Of a stretch of DNA of 64,000 bases, positions 43,139 through 54,637 are shown piece after piece. The DNA is from Solanum dulcamara. Its lineage: Eukaryota; Streptophyta; Magnoliopsida; Solanales; Solanaceae. Position 1 is the first letter of the stretch, and each line of letters begins with the position of its first letter. The stretch is taken from NCBI RefSeq assembly GCF_947179165.1, contig NC_077243.1, positions 5,636,001 through 5,700,000 of the forward strand, in the 5' to 3' direction. The notes under the pieces were generated by a model. That model did no database searches. It was not told the DNA's origin and worked only from the letters and a program-made list of their open reading frames with translations. Both the position numbers and the translations under genes were made by a program.

Positions 43139-45206
43139 GAGGTATACCTTATACTATTTAAAAAAAGTTGAAACATCTGAAGAATCACAGCATCTAAGTT
43201 GAGATCCAACATCAGCACGCATGTTCGGTACTTTGCAAGAACTTCAATAATTGAGACAACCTTTGAATAACAGCGACCATCCAAGCAAGGCGATTTCTCA
43301 ATCTCCAACACTGCAAGCTCAAAAAAGTCTATGTCCTCAAATTGAGCAAGAAACCAATCAATGAGTATGTATAAATGTTATTCATGTATCCAAGAAAATC
43401 ATAGATGCATAACTACTCCCGAATCTGAACCATCAATTCCAAAGCAAAACAGCTTTGCTAGAAGGAAGACTGGCAACCAATCTGACTTTCAATTTGGGTA
43501 AAGCTAGCAGCATGAGTTGTACTTGCCTTAATTCTGCTATCATATGGTTGATCTGGCGCTGTAATTCTCATGATCTCACTGATGCAAGATACGACTGACA
43601 CCTTCACATCTGTGTCAGGATGTTGTGAAGGTGTCAGTTGCATCTTCCGTCAATAAGATCATGATAATTACAGCTCCAGATCAACCATATGATGGTAGCA
43701 GACTTGAGGCAAGTACAACTCATACAGCCTTCTTTGCTCAAATTGGAATAAAGATCGATTGCCAGTCTTTCTTCTACCCTATGTTGCTCGGACTCTTCTA
43801 AAGTGTCAGCAGATGCGTGTCGGATTCTCCAAAAGTTGTGTATTTTAGGAGAATCCGACATTGGTGCGGCATCAAAAGTAAAGAGTCCGCGCAACTTATC
43901 TTCTACCTAAGTTGTTGTGCTTTTTAATTGATGGTTCAGATTCTGTAGTAGTTATGCATATATGATTTTTTTGGATGCAAGAATAATATTTATATATACT
44001 CATAGTTTGGTTTCTTGCTCAATTGGCGGACAAGACTTTTTTGAGCTTGCAGTGTTGGAGTTTGGGAAGTTGTCCTGCTTAGATGGTCGCTGTTATTCCA
44101 AGGCTGTCTAACCTATTGAAGTTCTTGATAGTATCGAACGTGCGTGCTGATGTTGGATCTCAAGTTAGATTCTGTGATTGTTCAGATGTTTCAACATTTT
44201 TTGAACAGTTTAAGGTATACCTCCCTCCAATTGTGTTATACATTCATAATTTTTATAAAGGAAAGAGGGATGGAAACCAACCACATGGGTGTAACTTTGC
44301 TGGTATTTTATCTCTTATTGGTCATTTATTTCTGGTAATATAATGTATGCTCTGTCCTTGCCACAAGTTAAAGTATTACTTTTCCCTTTTCTACATTTTC
44401 ATTTAGTTATTTGTGTACTAGGACAAGAAAAGAACTGAACTGCAAACTGTCAACCTTAAAGAGCAAAACGCTCATGAATGAGATGAGTAATTGCTTGTGA
44501 CTAGTGCTATCTTGTTGGTCAGTATAGTTTCATTGGCTTCTGGGCTTAGAGTTTTGTCTTGGTCAATTTCTGTCTTAGGAGAACTTATATGTGGGTGCCT
44601 CAGCAGTTGCATGTCCTTGAAAGATTGCCCCAGCTGAGATTCAGTGTGCCTTTTTTGGGAATATAAATTGTTCTATTTTGAATTGATTTGGGCTTTGAAG
44701 GTGATCAATTGATTATATGCCCAATTCAGAAAATGTAGAGCTAGTAAAATGGGGGTGGAAATATGGAATAGGACAGCAGTGATTTGTAGTGTCGCTTTTC
44801 CTCTTCTCTGTGTTGGCAACATGAAGAAGGTTGAGATGTTGGTAGTTGTAGATCAGATTGTTATGGTTAAGCCTTCAGGGATTAGCTCAATAGGCACAGG
44901 TTGATGGACTTATGTATTAGGTCACAATTTCGAGCCTTTCCCCAGGCAAACTCAATCAGGTATTTAAGTGGAGAAGGGTAGAGGAGCGGGCCCATCATCC
45001 CCAAGTTCCAAAGGTTGCGGTTGGCCCAAAGGGTTGGCTCCAGATGGATTTCTCGAACTTAAAAGAAAGATTGGTAGACTTGAAAAGTAAAAAGGAAAGG
45101 AAGTAAAGGCCGAAAGACCAGGAGGTATGGGAGAAAATATTTCTGATTGCCGGCACCAATCAACTATTAGGTACAGTTTCAGCAGCTTCAATCGGTCTCA
45201 TGAATG
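43139..45206. repeat. Array unit 6 (2068 bp), diverged, with MITE insertion
   Basis: Left arm from 43139; right arm to 44223. It is clearly more diverged than units 1-5. It carries a 120-bp element plus 9-bp target duplication in the right arm, and that total of 129 bp equals its excess over the 1939-bp period. Confidence 0.9.
43779..43898. mobile_element. Small TIR element (Mutator-like MITE), copy B
   Basis: Starts CTATGTTGCTCGGACTCTTC and ends AAGAGTCCGCGCAACTTA, with an inner hairpin as in copy A (17588-17708). A perfect 9-bp direct repeat TCTTCTACC flanks it at 43770-43778 and 43899-43907. The six other array units have the uninterrupted site, so this is a clear insertion. A 9-bp duplication fits Mutator-like elements. 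Confidence 0.88.
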
Positions 45207-46164
45207 GAGGTATACCTTATACTATTCAAAAAATGTTGAAACATCTGAACAATCACAGCATCTGACTTGAGATCCAACATCAGCACGCACGTTCGGTACT
45301 TTGCAAGAACTTCAATAGTTGAGACAACCTTTGAATAACAGCGACCATCCAAGCAAGATAATTTCCCAAACTCCAACACTGCAAGCTCAAAAAAGTCCTG
45401 TCCTCAAATTGAACAAGAAACTAAACAATGAGTATGTATAAATGTTATTCATGTATCCAAGAAAATCATAGATGCATAACTACTACAGAATCTGAACCAT
45501 CAATTACAAAGCAAAACAGCTTCACTACAAGAAAGACTGGCAACCAGTCTGGCTTCCAATTTGGGTAAAGAAAGCTGCATGAGTTGTACTTGCCTTAATT
45601 CTGCTATCATCATATGGTTGATCTGGAGCTGTAATTCTCATGACCTCACTGATGCAAGATGCAACTGACACCTTTACATCTATGGCAGGATGTCTTGAAG
45701 GTGTCAGATGCATCTTCCGTCAGTGAGATCAAGAGAATTACAGCTCCAGATCAACCATATGATGATAGCAGACTTGAGGCAAGTACAACTCGTACAGCCT
45801 TCTTTGCTCAAATTGGAATAAATATCGATTGCCAATCTCTCTTCTACCTAAGTTGTTTAGCCTTTTAATTGATGGTTTAGATTCTGTAGTAGTTATGCAT
45901 ATATGATTTTCTTGGATGCAAGAATAATATTTATATATACTCATAGTTTGGTTTCTTGTTCAATTGGCGGACAAGACTTTTTTGAGCTTGCAGTGTTGGA
46001 GTTTGGGAAGTTGTCCTGCTTAGATGGTCGCTGTTATTCAAAGGCTGTCTAACCTATTGAAGTTCTTGAAAGTATCGAACGTGTGTGCTGATGTTGGATC
46101 TCAAGTTAGATGCTGTGATTGTTCAGATGTTTCAACATTTTTTGAACAGTATAAGGTATACCTC
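45207..46164. repeat. Array unit 7, last inverted repeat
   Basis: Left arm from 45207; right arm to 46164. The right arm (GAATTACAGCTCCAGATCAA) is closer to copy 1 exon 2 than in units 1-5, so it looks older. After it the sequence continues in the native order of intron 3. Confidence 0.92.
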
Positions 46165-47894
46165 CCTCCAATTGTGTTATACATTCATAATTTTTATAAA
46201 GGAAAGAGGGATGGAAACCAACCACATGGGTGTAACTTTGCTGGTATTTTATCTCTTATTGGTCATTTATATCTGGTAATATACGGTATGCTTTGTCCTT
46301 GCCACAAGTTAAAGTATTACTTTTCCCTTTTCTACATTTTCATTTAGTTATTTGTGTACTAGGACAAGAAAAGAACTGAACTGCAAACTTGCTGTTCAGT
46401 ATAGTTTCGTTGGCTACTGGGCTTAGAGTTTTGTCTTGGCCAATTTCTTTCTTAGGAGAACTTTTATTTGGGTTCTAGAGCAGTTGCATGTCCTCGAACG
46501 ATTGCTCCAGCTGAGAACAAGCAATTCCGTGAGCCTTTTTTTGAATTTAAATTGTTCTATTTGAATTTACTTGGGCTTTGAAGGTGATCAATTGCTTATG
46601 TCCAATTCAGAACACAGAGATAGTAAAATGGGAGTGGAAACGTGGATAAGAATAGCTGTAATTTACAGTGTTGCTTTTCCTCTTTTCACTTTTGGCGACA
46701 TGATGTAAGTTGGGATGTTGGTATTCTTAAACGATTGGCTGACTTATGCCCACAGTCACCGGTTGAGGGACTTGGGTATTAGGTCACAAGTTTGAGTCCT
46801 TCCCCAAGTGAACTAAATCCAGTATTTAAGTGGAGATGGGTAGAGGAGAGGGACCATCAGCCCCGAGTTCCGATGCTTGCAGTTGGCCCAAAGGGTTGGC
46901 TGCAGACGGATTTCTCGATCTTAAAAAAGATTGGTTGACTTTAAAAGTAAAAAAGAAAGGACGCAGAGGCTGAAAGACCAGAGGGAGTGGTAGAAACTTA
47001 GTCTCATTGCTGGCACCAATCAACTACTAGGTACAGTTTCAGCAGCTTCAATCAGTCTCATGATGAAGAGAAGTCACTTCCAAATGAATATACCCGCTCA
47101 CCAATAAACTATTCACAATTCTAATTTATATTTAGTTGATATAACCTTGTCCATGAAGCATGCACAGTTTTTGTCCGCAGAAAATCTCCACAACTTATGC
47201 TAAGAGCGTTGTATTATAGGTGGATAGTGTCCTAATTCTTGCTCACTCCATTTGGGAACCATAATCTTCTTCCTCTCTCTAGTCCCTACTAGGTGAAGTT
47301 CGTATGGCCCCTTCTTTCCCTTCCAATAACAAATCACCAAGTTGTTGAAACACTTACAAGCATGCAAAGACAATAGATTTTAAGCATGTGGGTATATTAA
47401 AGAGAGTTGATGTAAATACTGTTAGCTTCCCTCCCTTGGTATATAGTCTTTTCATCCACTAATTTTTTCCTGAAATTTCTCTACAACTGGCTGCTAAATA
47501 AAATATTTCTCCATGCAACTTTACAACTTCTAAAAATTCAATGTTTTTGACTATTCAAATTTGAAATCTGATAAATATGATATTTTCTTTATCAAACTAA
47601 TTCTTTGACTATTAATTAGATAGTTTTCCGCTATCACTGGTTAATCACAAGTCAATTATACATCCTTAATTTGGACCCCAATCAAACACTGTTATAGCAA
47701 ATGGGATGGAGGGAGTATATGACAGTTTTAGCAGTATATTCATCGTGGTACCTTCATATCTTGAATGCAGCATAAATGAACTTACTAAGGTACATTGCGT
47801 GTCAAAGTCTACCAGATTATTTTTTCCTTCATAAAATTCAAAGACTACCAGTTTCTCAGTATGCCATTTTTTTCTTCTGGGGAATGGCTGACAA
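46165..47894 (+). other. Native intron 3 flank of copy 2
   Basis: It aligns with copy 1 from about 3785 to 5600 without inversion. It includes a SINE copy at about 46745-46930, whose flanks GATTGGCTGACTT and GATTGGTTGACTT are the worn target duplication. A block of about 100 bp, present in the array units, is missing near 46390. Confidence 0.75.
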
Positions 47895-48776
47895 TTTATT
47901 TTTTTAAGGTGAGAGGGAGATCTTTTTTTTTCTCCAAATGAGTTATTATTTATTTATTAAAAAATAAAATCAATCCATAATACAAATCAGGCCTAAAAGA
48001 TCAGCTCAAAATGAAAAAAAAAACAAAAAGGAAACTAAGGAAAACAACTAAACAGAAGCCAGATAAAATCTGGACCAACAAACGCCTCTTCATCTTTGTC
48101 GGACTTTCACTCGCCTGAAAGGCTGCCATGGCGATCTCGGAGAAGGGAAGAGACACTAAAATCCAATCAAGAACAACCAGAGAAACTGAACAAGCTTGGA
48201 TAGAATCCACATTAGACATTTCGAACTCTCACAAATGTCATGAATTCTGACTCCAATGAAATAGAAAATTTCAGCTCAAACTGTGTCTAGTAAGTTTCTT
48301 TTAGTATCCCCAATCACATTGCTGAAGAGAATGAACCTTGAGTCGATTTCTATATCAGTGATAATCCATCCTTAACATTTCTTCCCCACAGATTGAGCTT
48401 TTGCTGATACCACTGCATAGGAGTAAATATCAAGGACGGCCATTCACTGACAAGAAATCTGTTCTGAAACAGAGGTAAGCTGCTAGCGTAGTTTCTGATT
48501 ACTAGCTATATGAATTAATTTGTTTCCCTAAAATCTCTATTTTGAAATCTTCTAATTCGTAGATTAGGGATTTGGGCCTTCTACATTTCCAGTATAGCTT
48601 TAGCTTCCGTTGTAGATCTTGTCTTGAATTATATATGATATGATTAGTACCTGCAAAACAGAAAAATTGATTAGTTATAAATTCAGCAAGTCGATTGCCT
48701 TCCCTGAATGTGTGTTTTACTCTTACTGCATTAGCTAAAGGCAACATTATATGTTTTATCCTTTGTAACAACTGTT
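47895..48776 (-). mobile_element. LINE 3' fragment in intron 3 of copy 2
   Basis: It is absent at the aligned site of copy 1 (about 5608). On the minus strand 48771-48502 reads VRVKHTFREGNRLAEFITNQ and CRRPKSLIYEL-type sequence, which resembles the RNase H-like C-terminus of plant L1 polymerases. T-rich sequence near 47900-47935 fits a poly(A) tail. The part 48300-48500 is not assigned. Confidence 0.6.
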
Positions 48777-48798
48777 TTGTCTCTTGCCCTATTTTAAG

Positions 48799-48937
48799 GC
48801 CGGACCACCCTGATCAAATATTCATGAACATCAAAGAAATAATGACCATGATAATAAAAGAGAGTGAAGAAAGTCGAATGCAGCTTCTGAACATCCTTGT
48901 GAACTTCTTCATAAGTAGTTTTAGGAAGGAAAATCAG
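48799..48937 (+). pseudogene. Copy 2 exon 4-like, donor lost
   Basis: It reads PDHPDQIFMNIKEIMTMIIK ... MQLLNILVNFFISSFRKENQ, with four extra residues (NFFI region) relative to copy 1. The following bases are ATGTTG where copy 1 has GTATTG. Confidence 0.8.
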
Positions 48938-49010
48938 ATGTTGCTTTTCCTCTATAAGTATATTCATTTGTCTTTCTCATTGTTTTCAATGACATCTTAT
49001 TTTGGTTTAG

Positions 49011-49178
49011 AATGTTTCACCTCATTCCTACGTTCTGGGAGAGAATTTTCTTCAAGAAAATGCTGTCAAACTTTATCCATATCTTCCAAAAGTAGTGACA
49101 GACCTCGGCATTTCCTTTAACAACTATTCAGAAGTTGTTAAATTGATATGGAGAGACTCAATTTTAAGTAAAGCAACA
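49011..49178 (+). pseudogene. Copy 2 exon 5-like
   Basis: 56 codons, NVSPHSYVLGENFLQENAVK ... LIWRDSILSKAT, the same length and phases as copy 1 exon 5, with an intact acceptor and GTGGGT donor. It is non-functional because its neighbours are broken. Confidence 0.78.
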
Positions 49179-50097
49179 GTGGGTTTATCTGATATTCTAT
49201 GTAATTGCTGCATTTATTTGTAAAATACATTATTATTCTCCGCTTCTCCTTTTCCTATCTAATTTACAAAGAAATGGAAGCAGATAAACATGCAATGTTC
49301 TTTTTGTGGTAGACCATCTTTGCTATGACTTTCAAGTTGTGTATTCTGTCAAACTAATCCTCTTTTCTTGATTATGTTCTGATTTCTCAGCTTTGGTGTC
49401 CCGGAGGAGTAATAGAAAACTGACATATTTTGTGACCCTTGGAATACGAATGCTAAAATGTAGGAAATATGTCTAGGGATCAGTGCTTAATCAGCCGATC
49501 GTGAAAAATGGATTATACGGATTATCTAATAATCTTAGGAAAAAGAGGTGGGAAAAGAAAGGAATATGAAATTAACTATCAAAAAAGAAAAGAGGAAAGA
49601 AAAATGTAATCCTTGATGTCAAGTGACAGTTCCGATGAAGGAAATAATGTCATGTTTGACCATTCAAATAAGATGACTAGGATCCTCCTTGTTTATGCCT
49701 TGAAGGCAATCTATAGCATCAGCTGCTAGTATTTGTTATGGATCATGCTACTACACAATGTGCTACAGAGTTTTTATAACTTTGATCCCATGTTCCTTGT
49801 TAAATTTAAAGCGCTGTGATCATAACTTGTCTGGTGATGTTTCTCTTTAGTTCTTTTTACTTTTATAAACTCAGGAACGTGTACACATGTTGTTTTCCAC
49901 CAAGCCGTCCTCATTTTTAGACTAGCTTGAGAAAGATAAAACTTAAGCTCCTTTACGAGATAGTCAGAAGCTCTTGTTTTGCTGATTAATTGTTGATCTA
50001 ACGGTGATAAGTAAAGGTAACTTCACAGATTATAGGTGATATTTGTTCTGGATTTATAGTAATGATGTGAATTCTTCCTTTGCAACACAATTGTCAG

Positions 50098-50837
50098 GTG
50101 GAAAATGCTCCCACAGAGCTTGCACCAAATGCTGCACCTGAGAGAGTTGCTCCGTTCTTAGATCAACCACCTATGTTGCGAAAGAAAGCTGATCCCAAGC
50201 ATAAGGACGGTGATGTCGTTATAAAGATGGATACAACTTTAAAGGAATCAGAACATGGAGATGCAATGAAGCAGCAGAAAAGCACCGATTCAAGGACCAC
50301 TTTGCGATCTGAAAACTTGGGTTTCATAAATGCAGCCAAAAAAGCACTAGATCCAGAAGCTACTCAAATTTCAAAGTAAAGAGGTTGGAAACCTACTTTT
50401 TTGAATAAACCAGAGGAAGGATATGATGATGCTTGGATAAGTGGAGAACGGAGATCAAAATCCCATATTCTCTTGAAGGGTTGTGGGAAAGATACTTAAA
50501 AGAGGAGTAGCAGTTCACCTAAATGTGCAGTCTCCAATGATTTGTATTTTTCATCTGGTGAAGATAATACTCCAAATAATGACTTCTACAAAGAGACTCC
50601 AAAAGGAGAAAAATGACAAAATATCTGTGAATGATGGTGCACAATTTTCATCAATTTCAGCGAGATTCACCGGAAGCTATAACCAAGAAGAAAGTCTCAC
50701 AGCCTACATCATTTGCTTCAGAAGAATTTGCTGTTGTGCAATCATTAGAGAAACATGAAAACAACAAGAAGAAAACTCTACCTTCCAGATATCGTGAAAA
50801 ATGACGGCGGTCATCAGTTGGTGAATCAGGAGCTGTG
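50098..50837 (+). pseudogene. Copy 2 exon 6-like with nonsense codons
   Basis: The acceptor TTGTCAG is followed directly by [20 protein letters not shown]. The first 25 codons of copy 1 exon 6 are missing, an exact in-frame loss. TAA at 50377-50379 replaces AAA, and a second stop and frame changes follow near 50490-50680. Confidence 0.82.
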
Positions 50838-50937
50838 GTAAATCAAACAGTTTTCCGTCTTTTGTTAGCCAAACAGGTACGCATTGTTGTTTCTCCTTTA
50901 CCACACTTGTAACCTTTTTAGGATAGTTATTTTTTCG

Positions 50938-51367
50938 GAGAAGGGTCAAATATACTCATGTACTATTGAAAATAGTTTAAATATACCATTTATTATACTT
51001 TCGGGCTAAATATACCCTTCCTATTATTCTTTGGCACTGATTTGCCCTTATAACTGACAGATGAACATGTGGACGGTCAGGATTAAAAGAATCCATCCAA
51101 ATTAAACTATACCCAACAGTAGGCTAATCCATACAATGGGGTATAGCTTAAAAGACTAGAAAACTGCGTTCTTCTATAGATGGGTTAGCCTACAATGGGG
51201 TATAGCTTAAATTGGATGGGTTCTTTTAATTCTGACGGTCCATCTGTTAGTGATAAGGGCAAATTAGTGTCAAAGTATAACGGGAGGGGTACATTTAGCC
51301 CGAAAATATAACGAGGGGTATATTTAAACTATTTCCAATAGTACAAGGGTATATTTGGCCCTTTTCT
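50938..51367. mobile_element. Palindromic MITE, about 430 bp
   Basis: The two halves are reverse complements over most of their length, with ends AGAAGGGTCAAATATAC and GTATATTTGGCCCTTTTCT. Inner pairs include TTCGGGCTAAATATACCC and GGGGTACATTTAGCCCGAA. There is no coding capacity. It lies just past exon 6 of copy 2. Confidence 0.8.
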
Positions 51368-53040
51368 GTATTTTTTTCCTCAAACAATTTATCAATTATA
51401 ATTTACTAATTTATGATCTGATTTCTGTCATTATATATAATCCTTCCATCTAATCTCATTGTTAAATGTCAGACAGAAAATCGTCGCCTAAATCGTCCAC
51501 TTCCAAATAGGAGAGTTAATTATCTAAGAATAAGTTAGTAATAGGAGTGTTTTGGTAAAAAAAATTTCCTTTCTAAAAACTTAAACACTTTATTTATACC
51601 AAAAAAAAAACTTTATTTAAAGGGATGCGATCTTCTGAACTTTTAAAAGTGGCGACTTATTCGCAATTTTGAAATTCAAATACAAACATTTTGGATAGAT
51701 ATATCAATTAAAATCACAAAATAAGAAAACAAATATAAAGCTTAAATCTAGAAAAGGCCACAAACTAAAAAATAAATTCAATGATTTTTATTCACATTTC
51801 CTTGTGATACTACAAACCTTCTTCTAAGATACGTATCCATGAGCTTTTCCTTCTTTTTGTTGCACTTGAAGATAATAATAGAAGTATTAAAAATTGAACT
51901 TATCCGAATATTAGATTTACTTGATGATTACGTTTATTTTCAATTCATGAATTTAACTGGAATCATCAATTGTAAAGGATAATCAATCAAGCATGTTAAG
52001 TAGAACGATAATCTTAAAGGCCATTAGTGAGATAATAGTTTGCCGTTCATGGAATAGGTAAGAGTACATATGCTTAGTATTTTACTACCATTCCGTATTT
52101 ATGTAAAAAATAAATTAGGTGAATACCCTTCTAAATAATCTAAATTCAATTATTAAAATTAACGCCTACAAAATTGAATTAATGGTTTAGACTCCTTGGT
52201 GAACAACAATCACAACTGTTGCTACCCCATATATAATTGGACTTTAAACAATTATTTCGTTCAAAAAACGTTCATTTTATATTGAGTTTTAGAGTCATTC
52301 GAAAACAATTTCGAATAACAACAAAACAAACATAAGTTCAATATTGCGATTTCATATGGAAGTTTAATCATTCCAATTGTAAGCATAATAGTCAATATCT
52401 TTTTTAACATGATAATATACATATAATAGCATATTATTGTTGGTAGCGACAATTTTTTCATTTCTTAACTTTGAAATTTGTTGGTTGTTACCTTGCTAAC
52501 AATTTTTTTTTGGGTGAAAGTTAAAGTATGAACTTTAATCCAATGGGGTTGATGAGAAAATGAGAAAATCAATATTCTTTTGTAAAAAATAAAAATCTAG
52601 TGCTTTGTATTTGAGATTTCGAAAATGATGGCGGCAATATTTGGTGGTGGGTGACGCAGAAGAAGAAGAAGAATTGAAGGTGATATAATGATGATGAAGA
52701 ACAAAGAATCGATAGTAAAGGCAGCCGGACATGATTTTCCTGGTGAGATCAGAGATGAAGTGGGTGAGATTTAGTGATGAAGAAGATAAAATTATTAGAG
52801 AATTTTAATAATTAATTAAAAATTAATTAGTATAAAATATAGTTAATTAATAAAGAAAAGAAAACAAAAAGAATATAAAAATTTATAATTTCTGATATGG
52901 CGCTGACGTAGCGTTGATGTGACAGCGAGTGTAATATATCATATACTGTGAGAGTGGTGTTACACGTCTAAGGGTGATATTAAATTAACTTTTAAATAGT
53001 AAAGGTATGTAATAAATCGTCGTGATAGTTTAAACATTCT
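51368..53040. other. AT-rich intergenic region
   Basis: No gene seen. Short poly(A) runs and low-complexity GAAGAAGAAG near 52660 are present. Confidence 0.5.
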
Positions 53041-53165
53041 AAAGCAGTTTATAAGCTGAAAACAACTTATAAGTCAAAAAAAAAAAGTTGAGGTCCAACT
53101 TATTTTTTCCCCAACTTATTTTTTTTGACTCATAAGTTATTTTCAGCTTATAAGCTGTTTAAAAT
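53041..53165. mobile_element. Small palindromic element
   Basis: AAAGCAGTTTATAAGCTGAA...CTTATAAGTCAAAAA pairs with TTTTTGACTCATAAG...TTCAGCTTATAAGCTGTTT over about 120 bp. Part of the right half is duplicated at about 54680-54740. Confidence 0.6.
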
Positions 53166-53260
53166 AAGTTAAGCCAAATAGACTATAAGAAAGAAGAATG
53201 TAATTCATGAGGATTTCCAGTTACTTCTGTTACTCATGTGATTATTTATCTCTACTAGTT

Positions 53261-53743
53261 AAGTGTACGTGTTTTGCACCTATGTTTTGCGCTAATTGAT
53301 AATAAATATATAAACTAATAATGAATTGTTGTATGAACACTATATTATTAAGTACAATAGATAGATAGATAAAACATGAAAATAGTTCAAATATAATAAC
53401 AAAATTTATAATATAAAAAATAATAAATGTATGATGTTGATAAACATATAGCATCTAAGTTATAAAGATTCTTTTTAAATTTTTTGGAAATTTAAAAAAT
53501 TAAGTCAAATTTTAATTTGTCAATATCCAAAACAAGCTCTCAAAGTGTATAGAAAAGTGAATGTATGTGAGGTCAAACAATGAAAATTATATATAGAAGT
53601 GTAAATTATGTAAAATATATATATACGTTAAAATAGAAGCATAATATTTGAGAATTTTTTTTTAGGGAAGAAATATTTTTTTCTCAATTTCAAACTGACT
53701 AAAGTTAGGCAATGTCAATATTGTATACTCATTCCATGATTAG

Positions 53744-53788
<45 letters not shown>

Positions 53789-54637
53789 TTATTATTATAT
53801 CAATTTACTATCAAAATATTTCATTATGAATCTCAGAATATTAAAAGTTACAAATTGAGTTTGCGAGTTACCTTGAATATTAGTAATTGTGGTTTGCTGC
53901 ATTTATTGGTGCGTTTGTTGCCACAGTGCACTGAAAGCAACTATAGTTATTGTGTTCTTTTTTAGCAAACATGACAGAAAAAGAAACATGAAAAATTATC
54001 AATTCAATATTAATTGTTGATTATGTATGATTAATGTGCAAAGCAAACTATAAGTACTATAACATAAAATAGAGTAGGTAGCTTTCCATATATCATCAAT
54101 TTACAATCACACTACGAAAACACGTTCCAAGCTAAAAGAAGAAACAAAATTGAAAGAGAAAAAAAAACTTACATAGTCCAATTTAGGGTTGGGACTAATT
54201 ACTAAGTGTGTTTATATAGAACTCTAATAAATTATTATACTATAAAAAAAAAAGAAACCCAAAAATAAAGAAAATATTATTAGTATATTTAAAGTCCTAT
54301 GTAATATAGAGTTACTGCAATTAAAAAAAAAGAAAATTGAACTCCACCTAAAAGGACACTGACAACTCCTAAAATACTTCTATATGATAAAAAGAAAAAA
54401 AAAACTCCTACATGAGTTTTTCTTTTTTCCCACAAATTTGTTAGGACATATATGATACATAAACTAAAAAGGACTCCAAAAATATTTTAGGAATTAATAT
54501 TATAATCAATGTTATAAAAATAATTAAATAGTAATTTGAGAAAAAGGGTGAACAAACGATATTGTCTGTTTTTTAATGAAGGGCAAAAAGTTCAATCAAC
54601 ATTTTAAGGGTCTTTATGCTTTTAGTATAGTATAGAT
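53261..54637. mobile_element. Unclassified insertion element, about 1.38 kb
   Basis: It begins near TAAGTGTACGTGTTTTGCAC and ends near GCTTTTAGTATAGTATAGAT. The flanks CTAGT / TTAGT adjoin it. The uninterrupted site is seen about 150 bp downstream (about 54790, TCTCTATTAGTAACTATTTC) and in block B1 (about 25605). It has no coding domain and includes an (ATA)n tract. It could be Helitron-like or a DNA element; the class is unknown. Confidence 0.5.
53744..53786. repeat. (ATA)n microsatellite
   Basis: About 14 trinucleotide repeats. Confidence 0.95.

Larger units (their letters stand above)
32130..50837 (+). pseudogene. PDS5-like copy 2, broken by a hairpin array and point mutations
   Basis: Exon 1 (32130-32255, 42 codons, [20 protein letters not shown]...) is intact with its GTGAGA donor. 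Intron 1 jumps at about 32690 into intron 3 sequence, and exons 2 and 3 survive only as inverted and partial copies in the array. Exon 4 is at 48799-48937 with 12 extra bases; its donor reads CAG|ATGTTG, so GT is lost. Exon 5 (49011-49178) is intact. Exon 6 (50098-50837) lacks the first 25 codons and has a TAA at 50377-50379 and another downstream. The repeat exons, Tudor domain and C-terminus were not found. No full protein can be made. Confidence 0.82.

Noticed and set aside
43634..43894. 86-codon minus-strand open frame
   Set aside because: It runs across the MITE inserted in array unit 6.
33445..46164. CRISPR-like regular spacing
   Set aside because: The repeat unit is about 1.9 kb with no short direct repeats or unique spacers, and the DNA is plant nuclear.
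33202..46347. Dozens of repeated small open frames of 60-107 codons on both strands
   Set aside because: They are pieces of decayed exon 2, exon 3, SINE and intron sequence multiplied by the 1939-bp array, with no splice-consistent gene.
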